Positions 56,610-64,000 of a stretch of DNA of 64,000 bases are shown here, piece after piece. Below the pieces are notes generated by a model. It was not told where the DNA came from. It was given only the letters and a program-made list of their open reading frames with translations, and searched no databases. Positions within the stretch are counted from its first letter, which is position 1, and each line of letters opens with the position of its first letter. The position numbers were made by a program, and so were the translations under genes. Source of the DNA: Gilichinskyi gelida (GTDB taxonomy: Bacteria > Acidobacteriota > Thermoanaerobaculia > Gp7-AA8); the NCBI GenBank assembly GCA_038040385.1, contig JBBPII010000004.1:332575-396574 (forward strand), given 5' to 3'.

Positions 56610-57322
56610 GGGAGTTGCCTGTTGCCTGTTGCCCGTTCCCCGCCGGCAACCGGCAACTGGCCACTGGCAACTGTCCTGGCTCGCCACAACCGCTTGAACG
56701 TCCACACCGTCGAGTTCCACCGTTGCAGCGTCGACGCGCCGATGCGCTCGCGGTAGTCGATCGGCACATCGGTGACGAGAAATCCCTTGCGGTGCGGGAT
56801 GACGATCATGTCCACCGGCAGCGCCGGGCCGTTGGGGTCCCAGTCCACGCGGTCGATCATCGACTTGCGGTAGGCGCGCATGCCGCTGTGCACGTCCGTC
56901 GTCTTCAGGCCGTGCAGCAGGCGCGCGGTCCAGGCGAAGACGCGGTTGGCGAGGTAGTTCGCGAACGGCATGGCTTTGGGCCGCTTCGCCAGGCGGGTGG
57001 CGTTGACCAGGTCCCATCCCTGCTCGATCAGCGCGACGAGCTTCGGGATCTCCTCGACCGGATAGGTGTCGTCGCAATCGAGGGTGACGACGACGTCGCC
57101 ACCCGCGTCGCGAACCGCGCGATCCATCGCCGGGCCGTAACCTTTGGGCGGGAACTGCTTGAAGACGCGACAGCCGAGCTCCGTGGCAATCTCCGCGGTG
57201 CGGTCGCGCGAGGAGTCGACGAGGAAGATCTCCGCATCGGGAACGACGCGGCGGATGTCGGCGACGACCTTGGCCACCGCGCGCTCCTCGTTGAGCGTGA
57301 TCATCGACACCGTCACCTTCAT
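56606..57322 (-). CDS. Family 2 glycosyltransferase
   Basis: 238 residues. SMITLNEERAVAKVV begins the GT-A fold, FLVDSSRDRT follows, and TLDCDDTYP is the metal-binding acidic motif. Resembles dolichyl/polyprenyl-phosphate sugar transferases without membrane helices. The last 20 or so residues (VASGQLPVAGG, ATGNRQLP) are coded by a heptamer hairpin. ATGA overlaps at both ends. Confidence 0.85.
   Translation of the reverse strand: MKVTVSMITLNEERAVAKVVADIRRVVPDAEIFLVDSSRDRTAEIATELGCRVFKQFPPKGYGPAMDRAVRDAGGDVVVTLDCDDTYPVEEIPKLVALIEQGWDLVNATRLAKRPKAMPFANYLANRVFAWTARLLHGLKTTDVHSGMRAYRKSMIDRVDWDPNGPALPVDMIVIPHRKGFLVTDVPIDYRERIGASTLQRWNSTVWTFKRLWRARTVASGQLPVAGGERATGNRQLP
56614..56671. repeat. Heptamer-arm hairpin coding a protein C-terminus (H8)
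   Basis: Left arm GTTGCCT GTTGCCT GTTGCCC GTTCCCC. Right arm reads back GTTGCCA GTGGCCA GTTGCCG GTTGCC. Lies in frame at the 3' end of the GT2 gene, just before its stop. Confidence 0.85.
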
Positions 57323-58071
57323 CGTTTCCGCCGCGCCTCGAAGATCATCTGAAACGCCAACGCGCCGGGCCACAGCCGAGCCACCGCGCGCTCGATCGGG
57401 TACGCCGTCTTCAGATACAGCTTGTACGGCCGCGAGGCGAGCAGCGCTTCCGGGTCCACCGGCCCGCCGCCGCGCCGGCGCACGAGAAGTTTTTTCGCCA
57501 ACGGGACGAACGGCCGCACCAGTCCGGGATTGTACGTGCGCCGTTCGATCTCCAGTCCCGCGGCGTCGAGCAACCGCAGCGCGCTCTTTCGGGTGAAGAA
57601 GCGGAGATGGGTCTGATCGAGGACCCCGGTCTCTTCGTACTCGAACGATCCGAAGAGGTGCGCGAGCCGCACCGACCACAGCCCGACGTTCGGCAGCGAC
57701 ACCATGACCGAGCCGTCGTCCTTCAGCAGGTCGAGGTACGAGCGCAGCACGCCGAGGGGCCATGGGAGGTGCTCGAGCACGTCGGCGAAGATGATGGTGT
57801 CGAAGCGCCGCCCCCCCACCGCCCCGCGCACGTCGTCGAGCTTCGTCAGATCGGCGTGGACCACCTGCTGGACGCGCTGCCGCGCCACGGCCACCGCGTC
57901 GCCGCTCGACTCGATGCCCATCACCCGGTTCGCCCGCTGCTGGATGTACTGCGAGGTGGTGGCGAAGCCGCAGCCGACGTCGAGCACGTCGCGGCCGCTG
58001 CGGTCGCCCCAGAGGCGGAGCAGGCCCCAGTTGACGTCCTCGAAGTACTGGTACGTTTGGGGTTCAAACAT
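57319..58071 (-). CDS. SAM-dependent methyltransferase
   Basis: 250 residues, class I fold. VLDVGCGFATTSQYIQ (29-44) binds SAM, IIFADVLEHLPWP is motif IV, and LPNVGLWSVRLAHLFG and HLRFFTRKSALRLL are typical of methyltransferases in glycan loci. Substrate unknown. Confidence 0.86.
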   Translation of the reverse strand: MFEPQTYQYFEDVNWGLLRLWGDRSGRDVLDVGCGFATTSQYIQQRANRVMGIESSGDAVAVARQRVQQVVHADLTKLDDVRGAVGGRRFDTIIFADVLEHLPWPLGVLRSYLDLLKDDGSVMVSLPNVGLWSVRLAHLFGSFEYEETGVLDQTHLRFFTRKSALRLLDAAGLEIERRTYNPGLVRPFVPLAKKLLVRRRGGGPVDPEALLASRPYKLYLKTAYPIERAVARLWPGALAFQMIFEARRKR

Positions 58072-58078
58072 GAGTTAC

Positions 58079-58170
58079 GTTCGCCGTTGGCCGTTGGCCG
58101 TTGGCCGTCCGATCGACCGCAATCCACGGCCAACGGCAGGCGCGAAAGCGCCGTACGGCCAACGGCGAAC
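58079..58170. repeat. Heptamer-arm hairpin with nested stem (H6)
   Basis: Left arm GTTCGCC GTTGGCC GTTGGCC GTTGGCC. The right arm (58126-58170) is split by a 17-base insert holding its own stem GGCGC-gaaa-GCGCC. It lies in the one real gap of the glycan operon. Confidence 0.85.
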
Positions 58171-58173
58171 CCT

Positions 58174-59454
58174 TCAACGCAGTTCCTCAGCCATCCGCAA
58201 CGCTCGTTCAACGCACACATCACTATTGATGTAGTCGAACTGCGCGAACCGGCCCAGAAGGCGCAGGCCGGCGGCGGCGACCGCCTCGCGCATCGCGGTG
58301 ACGTTCTCCCGGTAGTCGAGATCGTAGACGGGGTAGCCGTAGACGAAGCGGACGACCTTTCGATAGACGATGGTCTTCCGGTCGAGGAGGCCCATCAGCT
58401 CGATGTCGCGGATGACGCGGTCGAGGACCTGTTCGTCGCTCAGCTCCCAGACGCCGTCGCCGTCGTTCGCGGTGATCTCCGCCATGACCGAGAACGACCC
58501 CGGCGGCACGCATTTCTCGCTGAAGGCTCGGGGGAACGACAGGCGGTGGAAGACGATCTCCGGATCGGGCACATACAGCGCGGTCCACGGATAGCCGCGG
58601 TCTTCGTTGACGCCGAGCACCACGTTGATCAGCGAGTTGTAGCGCAGCTTCGCCGCCGCGTCGTGTACTTCGCCCGGTGCGTCGCGCCAGACCTTTAACA
58701 GCTCGTGAATCGGCATTGTGGAGACGAGTTCGTCATACACGCGATCGTTCACGCGCCAACGATCCCCGTCGCGACGGACATCGCCCACCACGAACGACGA
58801 ACGAACATCGCCCCGAACCCGTTTAGCGAATCCCTGCACGATCCGCTCGAACCCGCCTTCGATCGGATAGAAAAAGTTCAACTGATGCAAATACCCCTCG
58901 GTCGGGATTCCGATCGCCGACTTGAGCACGTCCTCCATCGGCGGCTTCGGGATGCGCGACACGAACTCCAGCCCGAGCTTCTGCGGGTCGTAGTTCCAGA
59001 TCTTGCGGTTGTAAGGGATGAAGTACTTGTCGGAGATCCCCTCGCCGAACGTTTTGTACGACCACTCGGCGAGGTTGTGCGCCTCGTCGTCGGCGTACGG
59101 ATTGACGATGTAGCCGAGGATGCAGTCGAAGTTGTCCTGCGGCGGCAGCGAGGCGAGATCGTTCTCGAAGGGATACTTCACCAGCCGCCCCTTGAACCAG
59201 ATCTTGTTGTCGCGGCGCTTCTGATGGACGTTGTCGCCGAGGACCTCGACCATCAGCGCCAGCACCTCTTTGTTCTTGCTGAACATGATGTGCGGGCCGG
59301 CGGCGTCGAAGGTGAAGCCGTCTTCGACGATCGTTCCGCAGAGGCCGCCGATGCGCGGGCGCTTCTCGAGCACTTCCACGTTTTCGCCGAGGTGCGCTGC
59401 CAGTGCGATTCCGGAGATGCCGCCGCCGAGGATGCCGATGGAGCGCTGCGTCAA
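58174..59454 (-). CDS. FAD-dependent oxidoreductase, UDP-galactopyranose mutase-like
   Basis: 426 residues. GILGGGISGIALAAHLG (7-23) is the FAD-binding loop, EKRPRIGGLCGT binds the ribose, and FDAAGPHIMFSKN, NPYADDEAHN and YPIEGGFERIVQ match the mutase/protoporphyrinogen-oxidase-like group. In a glycan locus a sugar-ring mutase or related flavoenzyme is the likely role. Its ATG overlaps the upstream stop. Confidence 0.8.
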   Translation of the reverse strand: MTQRSIGILGGGISGIALAAHLGENVEVLEKRPRIGGLCGTIVEDGFTFDAAGPHIMFSKNKEVLALMVEVLGDNVHQKRRDNKIWFKGRLVKYPFENDLASLPPQDNFDCILGYIVNPYADDEAHNLAEWSYKTFGEGISDKYFIPYNRKIWNYDPQKLGLEFVSRIPKPPMEDVLKSAIGIPTEGYLHQLNFFYPIEGGFERIVQGFAKRVRGDVRSSFVVGDVRRDGDRWRVNDRVYDELVSTMPIHELLKVWRDAPGEVHDAAAKLRYNSLINVVLGVNEDRGYPWTALYVPDPEIVFHRLSFPRAFSEKCVPPGSFSVMAEITANDGDGVWELSDEQVLDRVIRDIELMGLLDRKTIVYRKVVRFVYGYPVYDLDYRENVTAMREAVAAAGLRLLGRFAQFDYINSDVCVERALRMAEELR

Positions 59455-59999
59455 ACCGTCTCCTGGGCCAACGTTCGAACGAACTCCGGCAGGTCGGCGC
59501 AGATGCGGTCGGCCTTCTTTGCGCCGCGGCGGTGCTTGGAGTGCTCATAGTCGATGAGGGCGGTGCGGCAACCGGCGCGGGTGCCGCACTCCAGGTCGGT
59601 GTCGGAGTCGCCGGCGAACCATGACTGCGTGAGGTCGACGTCGTGATACCGCGCCGCGTGCTGCACGAAGTACGGACTCGGCTTGCGGCAGGCGCAGAGA
59701 TCTTCCGCGCGATGGAAGCAGTAGAAGAATTCGGTGATGGGAACGGAGCCGAGCTGGCGCAGCACCTCCTCGTGCACGGCGTGCAGCGACGCCTGCGTGG
59801 TCTTCCCTTTCGCCGCGTCAGGCTGGTTGGTGACCACGAAAACCAGCCAGCCGTTCGACGCCGCGAGCGTCATCGCTTCGACCGCGCCCGGCAGGATGCG
59901 GACCTGCTCCAGCCGCAGCGGCGCACCCCATTCGCCGTCGTCGTGCTGGACCAGCGCGTCGATCACGCCGTCGCGATCGAGGAACAGGGCGCGATTCAC
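59451..59999 (-). CDS. HAD-superfamily heptose-bisphosphatase-like protein
   Basis: 182 residues. RALFLDRDGVID holds the nucleophile and acid/base Asp pair, VTNQPDAAKG is motif II, FHRAEDLCACRKPSP carries the Cys/His zinc loop and motif III Lys, and AGDSDTDLECG is motif IV. This is the GmhB subfamily pattern. A GTG start at 59999 overlaps the upstream stop as GTGA; an adjacent GTG at 60002 is also possible. Confidence 0.85.
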   Translation of the reverse strand: MNRALFLDRDGVIDALVQHDDGEWGAPLRLEQVRILPGAVEAMTLAASNGWLVFVVTNQPDAAKGKTTQASLHAVHEEVLRQLGSVPITEFFYCFHRAEDLCACRKPSPYFVQHAARYHDVDLTQSWFAGDSDTDLECGTRAGCRTALIDYEHSKHRRGAKKADRICADLPEFVRTLAQETV

Positions 60000-61498
60000 C
60001 ACAACCTCGGCACGTGCGTTCGCGGCGGCGCGACGGCGTCGAGCGAAACGCCCGCCGGTGGCGGAGGCACTCGTGAGTGGTCCATAGGTTTCGCCAGCCT
60101 AATCGGCAGCCATAGCTCGCGCAAGACCGGGCGGTAATTGCGGCGGATGAGCTCCGCCTGGCCGGGGTGCGTGGCCAGCCAGGCGCGCGTGGGGATGGAG
60201 AGGATCACCGCGTCGGGCGGGCGGGCGGCGATGTCGTACGGCTCGAAGATCCCGCGCGCCTCGAGGGTGCGGACGATCTGCGCCAGGAACCAGTAGCGGT
60301 AGGCCGGCTCGCGCCGGATGGCGTAGCCGACGCCATCGAATACGCGCGCACCGGGGGTCGTGAGGCGGTGGGCTTCGCGCATGACCAGGTCCTGGTAGTC
60401 GAGATCGTCCTCCTTGCCGCGGAAGACCGAGGCGAAGGCGCTCACCGCTATAGTAACCGTTACTATAGCGGTGATCTCCCGCCATCGGCCCCGCGCGAGG
60501 AGCAGGTCGCAGACGTGCGCCACGAACGGCAGCGCCAGCAGGATGATGATCATGAAGTGGTAGTGGTAGATGAACTTCATCGAGGCGATGAAGGCGATGT
60601 TCGCCACCTGCAGGATGGCCAGAATGAACAGGTCGTCGCGCTTCCGCAGCGCGAACAGGAGCCCGATCGCGCCGGCGATGAAGATCACGATCGTCCCGAC
60701 GTCCACCGCCGCGAGGTCGAATCCCCCGCCCACCAGCCCGAACGGTGCCGCGAGGCGCCGGATCATCGGCAACGCCGGCTCGCCGGTGAGCCGGTCGGCG
60801 AGATAGTTCTCGGTCCAGACGCGGCGGAAGGCGATGGCGGCGCTGTTTGTGGCGAGGAAGTACGTGGCGCAGGCGGCGAACGCGGCCGCGGCACCGGCGA
60901 GGACCGATGTGGGACGGGCTCTCCAGCCCGTCCGGCGGGTTAGAGAACCCGCCCCACATAACAGGATCAGCGGCCCGAGCCGGATGTTCGCGAATCCCGC
61001 CAAACAGAGCACCACGCCCGCGGCGAAGCCGTTCCCGCGCTGAAGCAGAAAGAGTCCCGCCACGAAGAGCGCGCAGCCGAGGACGTCGACGCGGTATTCG
61101 ATGGCGCCGAGCGTGAAGAGCGTCGAGCAGAGCGCGCAGAGCAGCGCGATCGACGCCGCCAGCCGGCTGGCGCCGGCGCGGCGCATCCATTTCGCCAGCA
61201 GGACGAAGGTGACGATCCACAGCGGCACCTGCGCCCACCGCATCGCCAGGATGGCGCTGACTCCAGGGCTCGTGGTCAGGGCCGCCACCGGCGCGAAGAT
61301 GAACCACTGCAGCGGCGTGTGGTGCTCCCAGAAATCGCGGTACGGGACGAGCCCGCGCGCGACCCAGTCGGTCGCCCGGAAGTACTCGATCTCGTCCCAG
61401 GCGATGGGATGCAACCGTCCGAGCGGAAGCAGCCGCAGCGCGCCGGCGATGCCGATGAGCCACGCCACCAACGCGACTCTCCGCCGCTCGACCTGCAT
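59996..61498 (-). CDS. GT-C-like polytopic membrane glycosyltransferase
   Basis: 500 residues, about ten transmembrane helices. LHPIAWDEIEYFRATDWVAR is the acidic first loop of PMT/ArnT-like GT-C enzymes, followed by FWEHHTPLQWFIFAPVA. First gene of the seven-gene operon. Two repeats lie inside: a D-class palindrome (residues about 180-197) and the 33-base AT-rich palindrome (about 342-352, AIVTVTIA). Neither breaks the frame. Confidence 0.78.
   Translation of the reverse strand: MQVERRRVALVAWLIGIAGALRLLPLGRLHPIAWDEIEYFRATDWVARGLVPYRDFWEHHTPLQWFIFAPVAALTTSPGVSAILAMRWAQVPLWIVTFVLLAKWMRRAGASRLAASIALLCALCSTLFTLGAIEYRVDVLGCALFVAGLFLLQRGNGFAAGVVLCLAGFANIRLGPLILLCGAGSLTRRTGWRARPTSVLAGAAAAFAACATYFLATNSAAIAFRRVWTENYLADRLTGEPALPMIRRLAAPFGLVGGGFDLAAVDVGTIVIFIAGAIGLLFALRKRDDLFILAILQVANIAFIASMKFIYHYHFMIIILLALPFVAHVCDLLLARGRWREITAIVTVTIAVSAFASVFRGKEDDLDYQDLVMREAHRLTTPGARVFDGVGYAIRREPAYRYWFLAQIVRTLEARGIFEPYDIAARPPDAVILSIPTRAWLATHPGQAELIRRNYRPVLRELWLPIRLAKPMDHSRVPPPPAGVSLDAVAPPRTHVPRLW
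60442..60474. repeat. Perfect 33-bp AT-rich palindrome (A3)
   Basis: TCACCGCTATAGTAAC and its exact reverse complement flank a single c. It is inside a GT-C-like gene and coded in the same frame as A1 and A2. Confidence 0.9.
60907..60959. repeat. ATGTGGGACGGG palindrome inside a gene (D3)
   Basis: ATGTGGGACGGGCT-ctcc-AGCCCGTCC then GGCGGGTTagagAACCCGCC-ccacat. In frame within the GT-C-like gene. Confidence 0.8.
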
Positions 61499-61520
61499 GC
61501 TTCAGTTTATTCTGAGGCCT

Positions 61521-62204
61521 ATGTCGCTCGATCCGAGCATCTTCGTCGTCGTTCCGGCGTACAACGAGGCCGAGGCGATCGGCGGCGTGCTCGAAGAACT
61601 GCGGCGCACCGCGGCGACCATCGTCGTCGTCGACGACTGCTCGACCGACGACACTGTGGCGATCGCCCGCGCGGCCGGCGCGACCGTCCTGCGCCACGCC
61701 GTCAATCGCGGCCAGGGCGCCGCGCTGCAGACCGGCCTCCGGTACGCACTCCTCCAGGGCGCCAAGATCATCGTCACCTTCGACAGCGACGGCCAGCACG
61801 ACGCCGCCGATCTCGCCGCGCTGGTCGCCCCCATCCGCGCCGGCCGCGCCGAGTTCGTCCTCGGCTCGCGCTTTCTCGAACCGCGCAGCACGATTCCCCC
61901 CGCCCGGCGCTTTCTGCTGAAGCTCGCCGTCGTCTTCACCCGCCTCACCTCCGGGTTGCGCGTCACCGACGCGCACAACGGGCTGCGCGCATTGTCGCGC
62001 CGCGCGGCGTCGTCGATCGACATCAAGCTCGATCGGATGGCGCACGCCAGCGAGTTGATGGATCAGATTCGCCGCGGCGGGCTGCCCTACGCCGAGGTGG
62101 CGGTGAGCGTTCGCTATACTCCGTACGCGCGGCGCAAGGGGCAGCGAGGCGTCCACGCGCTGCGCGTCGCATTCGACTATCTCGTCGGCAGGTGGGTGCG
62201 GTGA
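61521..62204 (+). CDS. Family 2 glycosyltransferase
   Basis: 227 residues. VVPAYNEAEAIGGVLEEL, VVVDDCSTDDT and TFDSDGQHDAADLAAL give a complete GT-A fold of the polyprenyl-phosphate glucosyl/mannosyl type, without a membrane tail. The following DUF2304 gene overlaps it as GTGA. Likely makes the polyprenyl-phosphate-sugar donor for the GT-C enzymes (inference). Confidence 0.87.
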   Translation: MSLDPSIFVVVPAYNEAEAIGGVLEELRRTAATIVVVDDCSTDDTVAIARAAGATVLRHAVNRGQGAALQTGLRYALLQGAKIIVTFDSDGQHDAADLAALVAPIRAGRAEFVLGSRFLEPRSTIPPARRFLLKLAVVFTRLTSGLRVTDAHNGLRALSRRAASSIDIKLDRMAHASELMDQIRRGGLPYAEVAVSVRYTPYARRKGQRGVHALRVAFDYLVGRWVR

Positions 62205-62560
62205 CCAACTTCCAGACCATCGGCCTCACCGTCGCGGCGATCCTCGTCGCCGCCACTTTCGCCGCCGCCGGCGCGCGCGCCATCAACCGCCGCGCCGCCT
62301 TCGCCTGGATCGCAGTGTGGATCGCCGCCGCCGTGGCCATCGCCCGCCCGGCGCTGACGATGACCGTCGCCCACTTCCTCGGCATCGGCCGCGGCGCCGA
62401 CCTCGTCTTCTACTGCGCGATCCTCTTCATGCTGATCGCTTTCTTCTACGTCTACGTGCGATTCAAACGCCTGGAGCGCGAGATCACGACGATCGTTCGT
62501 CATCTCGCTCTACGCGATGAGGAAGCGGCCGAAGCTGCGTCAGCCGAAAAAGCGCGCTGA
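62201..62560 (+). CDS. DUF2304-family membrane protein
   Basis: 119 residues, GTG start. Three hydrophobic helices then a charged helix (VRFKRLEREITTIVRHLALR). Small membrane proteins of this family commonly follow polyprenyl-phosphate glycosyltransferase genes, as here. It overlaps the convergent GT2 gene by 77 bases. Confidence 0.75.
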   Translation: MTNFQTIGLTVAAILVAATFAAAGARAINRRAAFAWIAVWIAAAVAIARPALTMTVAHFLGIGRGADLVFYCAILFMLIAFFYVYVRFKRLEREITTIVRHLALRDEEAAEAASAEKAR

Positions 62561-63299
62561 CCAGGCGCGTCGGGAACAGCAACAGCAGGTGCTCGCCGAA
62601 CAGGCGCAGGCGCGCCCGGCGGGAGATCGCGCTGCCGAAATGTCTTCGCTTGACCTCGATGGTGGCCCGGATGGCCCGCCGCACGTCCGCACGCGTGAGG
62701 CTCGGGTGATATCGGTAGCGCGTGAGCGGCTCGGCATGGTTCGCGAAGCGCGCGCCGCGACCGGCGAGGCGGCACCAGAGATCGTAGTCTTCGGCGGCGC
62801 CGCTCTGCGCATACCCCCCGGCCGCGATGATCGCCGCTTTGCGGAACATGACGGCCGGATGCGCGATGGCGTTGTAACGCTGCAGCGCGTCGACGATCTC
62901 CGCGTGCGCCATCGGATAGCTGCGCGTGGCGACCGGCCGGCCGTTCTCGGCGACGACGAGCAGCTGCGAGCCGGCGACGGTCAGCAGCGGATCGCCGTCG
63001 AACATCGCGACCTGTTTTGCCAGCCGGTCGGACTCGGCGATGTCGTCAGCGTCGAGGCGAGCGATGAGCGGCGCGGCGGCGCGCCAGACGGCGAAGTTCA
63101 GCGCCGTACCGAGTCCACGCGTTGGATTGACGAGGTGCCGCAGGCGTGCGTCGGAGGCCAGCGGCGCGCTGCCCGGCGTGTCCTCGACGATGAGGATCTC
63201 GAGGTCGCTGAGGGTCTGGCCGAGGATGCTGTCGATCGCCTCCCGCAGCCATTGCCGGTTCGGGTCATGGATCGGAATGATGACCGAGACGCGCGGCAC
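62484..63299 (-). CDS. Family 2 glycosyltransferase
   Basis: 271 residues. VSVIIPIHDPNRQWLREAI, EILIVEDTPG, ARLDADDIAESDR (DxD) and AAEDYDLWCRLA are standard GT2 motifs. Transfers a sugar in the cytosol. Alone on this strand, directly downstream of the rRNA operon end. Confidence 0.87.
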   Translation of the reverse strand: MPRVSVIIPIHDPNRQWLREAIDSILGQTLSDLEILIVEDTPGSAPLASDARLRHLVNPTRGLGTALNFAVWRAAAPLIARLDADDIAESDRLAKQVAMFDGDPLLTVAGSQLLVVAENGRPVATRSYPMAHAEIVDALQRYNAIAHPAVMFRKAAIIAAGGYAQSGAAEDYDLWCRLAGRGARFANHAEPLTRYRYHPSLTRADVRRAIRATIEVKRRHFGSAISRRARLRLFGEHLLLLFPTRLVSALFRLTQLRPLPHRVERDDERSS

Positions 63300-63422
63300 G
63301 GCTCACCTGCAGACGGCGATCAGAACTTCCGCCTCGCCGCGCGCCGGCAGCGGCCGCGGCCAGTGGCGAGGGCGGGTGTCGAAGCGTTCGGGGGGAGCAT
63401 GGCCGCCGGGCGATTATGGCAG

Positions 63423-63463
63423 CAAAAAGAAAAAGGCCGTTGGGTTTGAGCCCAACGGCCTTT
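63423..63463 (-). terminator. Rho-independent terminator of the rRNA operon
   Basis: On the minus strand a 13-base-pair stem (AAAGGCCGTTGGG/CCCAACGGCCTTT) with a 6-base loop runs into TTTTTCTTTTT, 10 bases after the 5S gene. Confidence 0.92.
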
Positions 63464-63473
63464 CATATTATCC

Positions 63474-63588
63474 CGGCGGCGTCCTACTTTCCCACGCAGT
63501 TGCCCGCGCAGTATCATCGGCGATGCGGAGCTTAACTGCCGTGTTCGGAATGGGAACGGGTGTGACCTCCGCTCTATGACCACCGGAA
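63474..63588 (-). rRNA. rrf: 5S ribosomal RNA
   Basis: About 115 bases. On the minus strand it begins near TCCGGTGGTCATAGAGCGGA, contains CCATTCCGAACACGGCAGTT and ends in GGACGCCGCCGGG, whose 3' end pairs with the 5' end. Ends are set by that pairing, so a few bases either way are possible. Confidence 0.93.
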
Positions 63589-63674
63589 ACTTGAGTTCTG
63601 GTGTAAGAGAAAAAAATTGAATATGGGTTGCGTCGGAGGGCACGCTGCAGAAAGCATCAAATCAAGGCATTTAT

Positions 63675-64000
63675 GGTCAAGTCAAACGACCGATTAGTAC
63701 TGGTCAGCTGAGGGCCTCGCGGCGCCTTACACATCCAGCCTATCAACGTGGTGGTCTACCACGGGTCTTCAGGGAGAACTCATCTTGTGGTTGGCTTCTC
63801 GCTTATATGCTTTCAGCGATTATCCTTTCCCGACTTAGCTACCCAGCGATGCCCTTGGCAGGACAACTGGTACACTAGAGGTCAGTGCTTCCCGGTCCTC
63901 TCGTACTAAGGAAACCTCCACTCAATTCTCCTCCGCCCACAACAGATAGGGACCGAACTGTCTCGCGACGTTCTAAACCCAGCTCACGTACCGCTTTAAT
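63675..64000 (-). rRNA. rrl: 23S ribosomal RNA, 3' part (partial)
   Basis: The minus strand shows the conserved 3' domain: GTACGTGAGCTGGGTTTAGA, then GAGAGGACCGGGAAGCACTG and GTACTAATCGGTCG near the end. The rest of the gene lies beyond the right edge. The 86 bases between it and 5S hold no tRNA. Confidence 0.95.

Noticed and set aside
63589..63674. Possible tRNA in the 5S-23S spacer
   Set aside because: The 86-base spacer shows no cloverleaf or TTCRA box.

Overview
The window is about 67-70% G+C by eye and carries the bacterial str-S10-spc-alpha ribosomal protein superoperon (rpsL to rplQ) on the minus strand, a partial rRNA operon at the right edge, and accessory DNA on both sides. The WD40-rich STAND protein, M28 peptidases, many GT-C membrane glycosyltransferases and a very high load of intergenic palindromes suggest an Acidobacteriota-like soil bacterium, possibly a metagenome assembly. 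That placement is an inference from gene content, not from phylogeny.

Layout. 1-5030: a two-gene conflict/defence-type module, with a SIR2-TIR protein followed 7 bases later by a membrane-anchored STAND ATPase with at least 14 near-identical WD40 repeats. The WD40 array is interrupted by a 100-N assembly gap. 5163-12638: a lipoprotein, two receiver-only response regulators, an EamA transporter, a secreted protein, and an aldehyde dehydrogenase / glutamine-synthetase-like / SDR trio. 12714-21078: a secreted repeat protein and a single-chain restriction-modification enzyme. Each is bracketed by a copy of the 3' end of a neighbouring gene (SDR and DUF4097 respectively), which looks like a trace of insertion. 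21133-23367: an M28 peptidase.

23491-43888: the ribosomal superoperon, with a good sigma70-type promoter (TTGACA, 17 bases, TAGAGT) before rpsL and a Rho-independent terminator after rplQ. Gene order is canonical, including secY-adk-map-infA-rpmJ and tuf after fusA. 44014-63299: a cell-surface glycan region with six polytopic glycosyltransferase-like or DUF2142 proteins, three GT2 enzymes, a sugar nucleotidyltransferase, an epimerase, a heptose-phosphatase-like HAD protein, a UDP-galactopyranose-mutase-like flavoprotein, a methyltransferase and a DUF2304 protein. Seven of these form a tightly overlapping minus-strand operon (61498 to 55015). 63423-64000: rRNA terminator, 5S rRNA and the 3' part of the 23S rRNA, all on the minus strand.

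The most striking non-gene feature is the palindromic elements. At least seven classes can be told apart by eye. One class has hairpin arms built from 7- or 8-base tandem units. One is a 21-33 base AT-rich palindrome found in three membrane-protein genes in the same reading frame. Others sit in frame inside glycosyltransferase genes or supply the first or last codons of genes.
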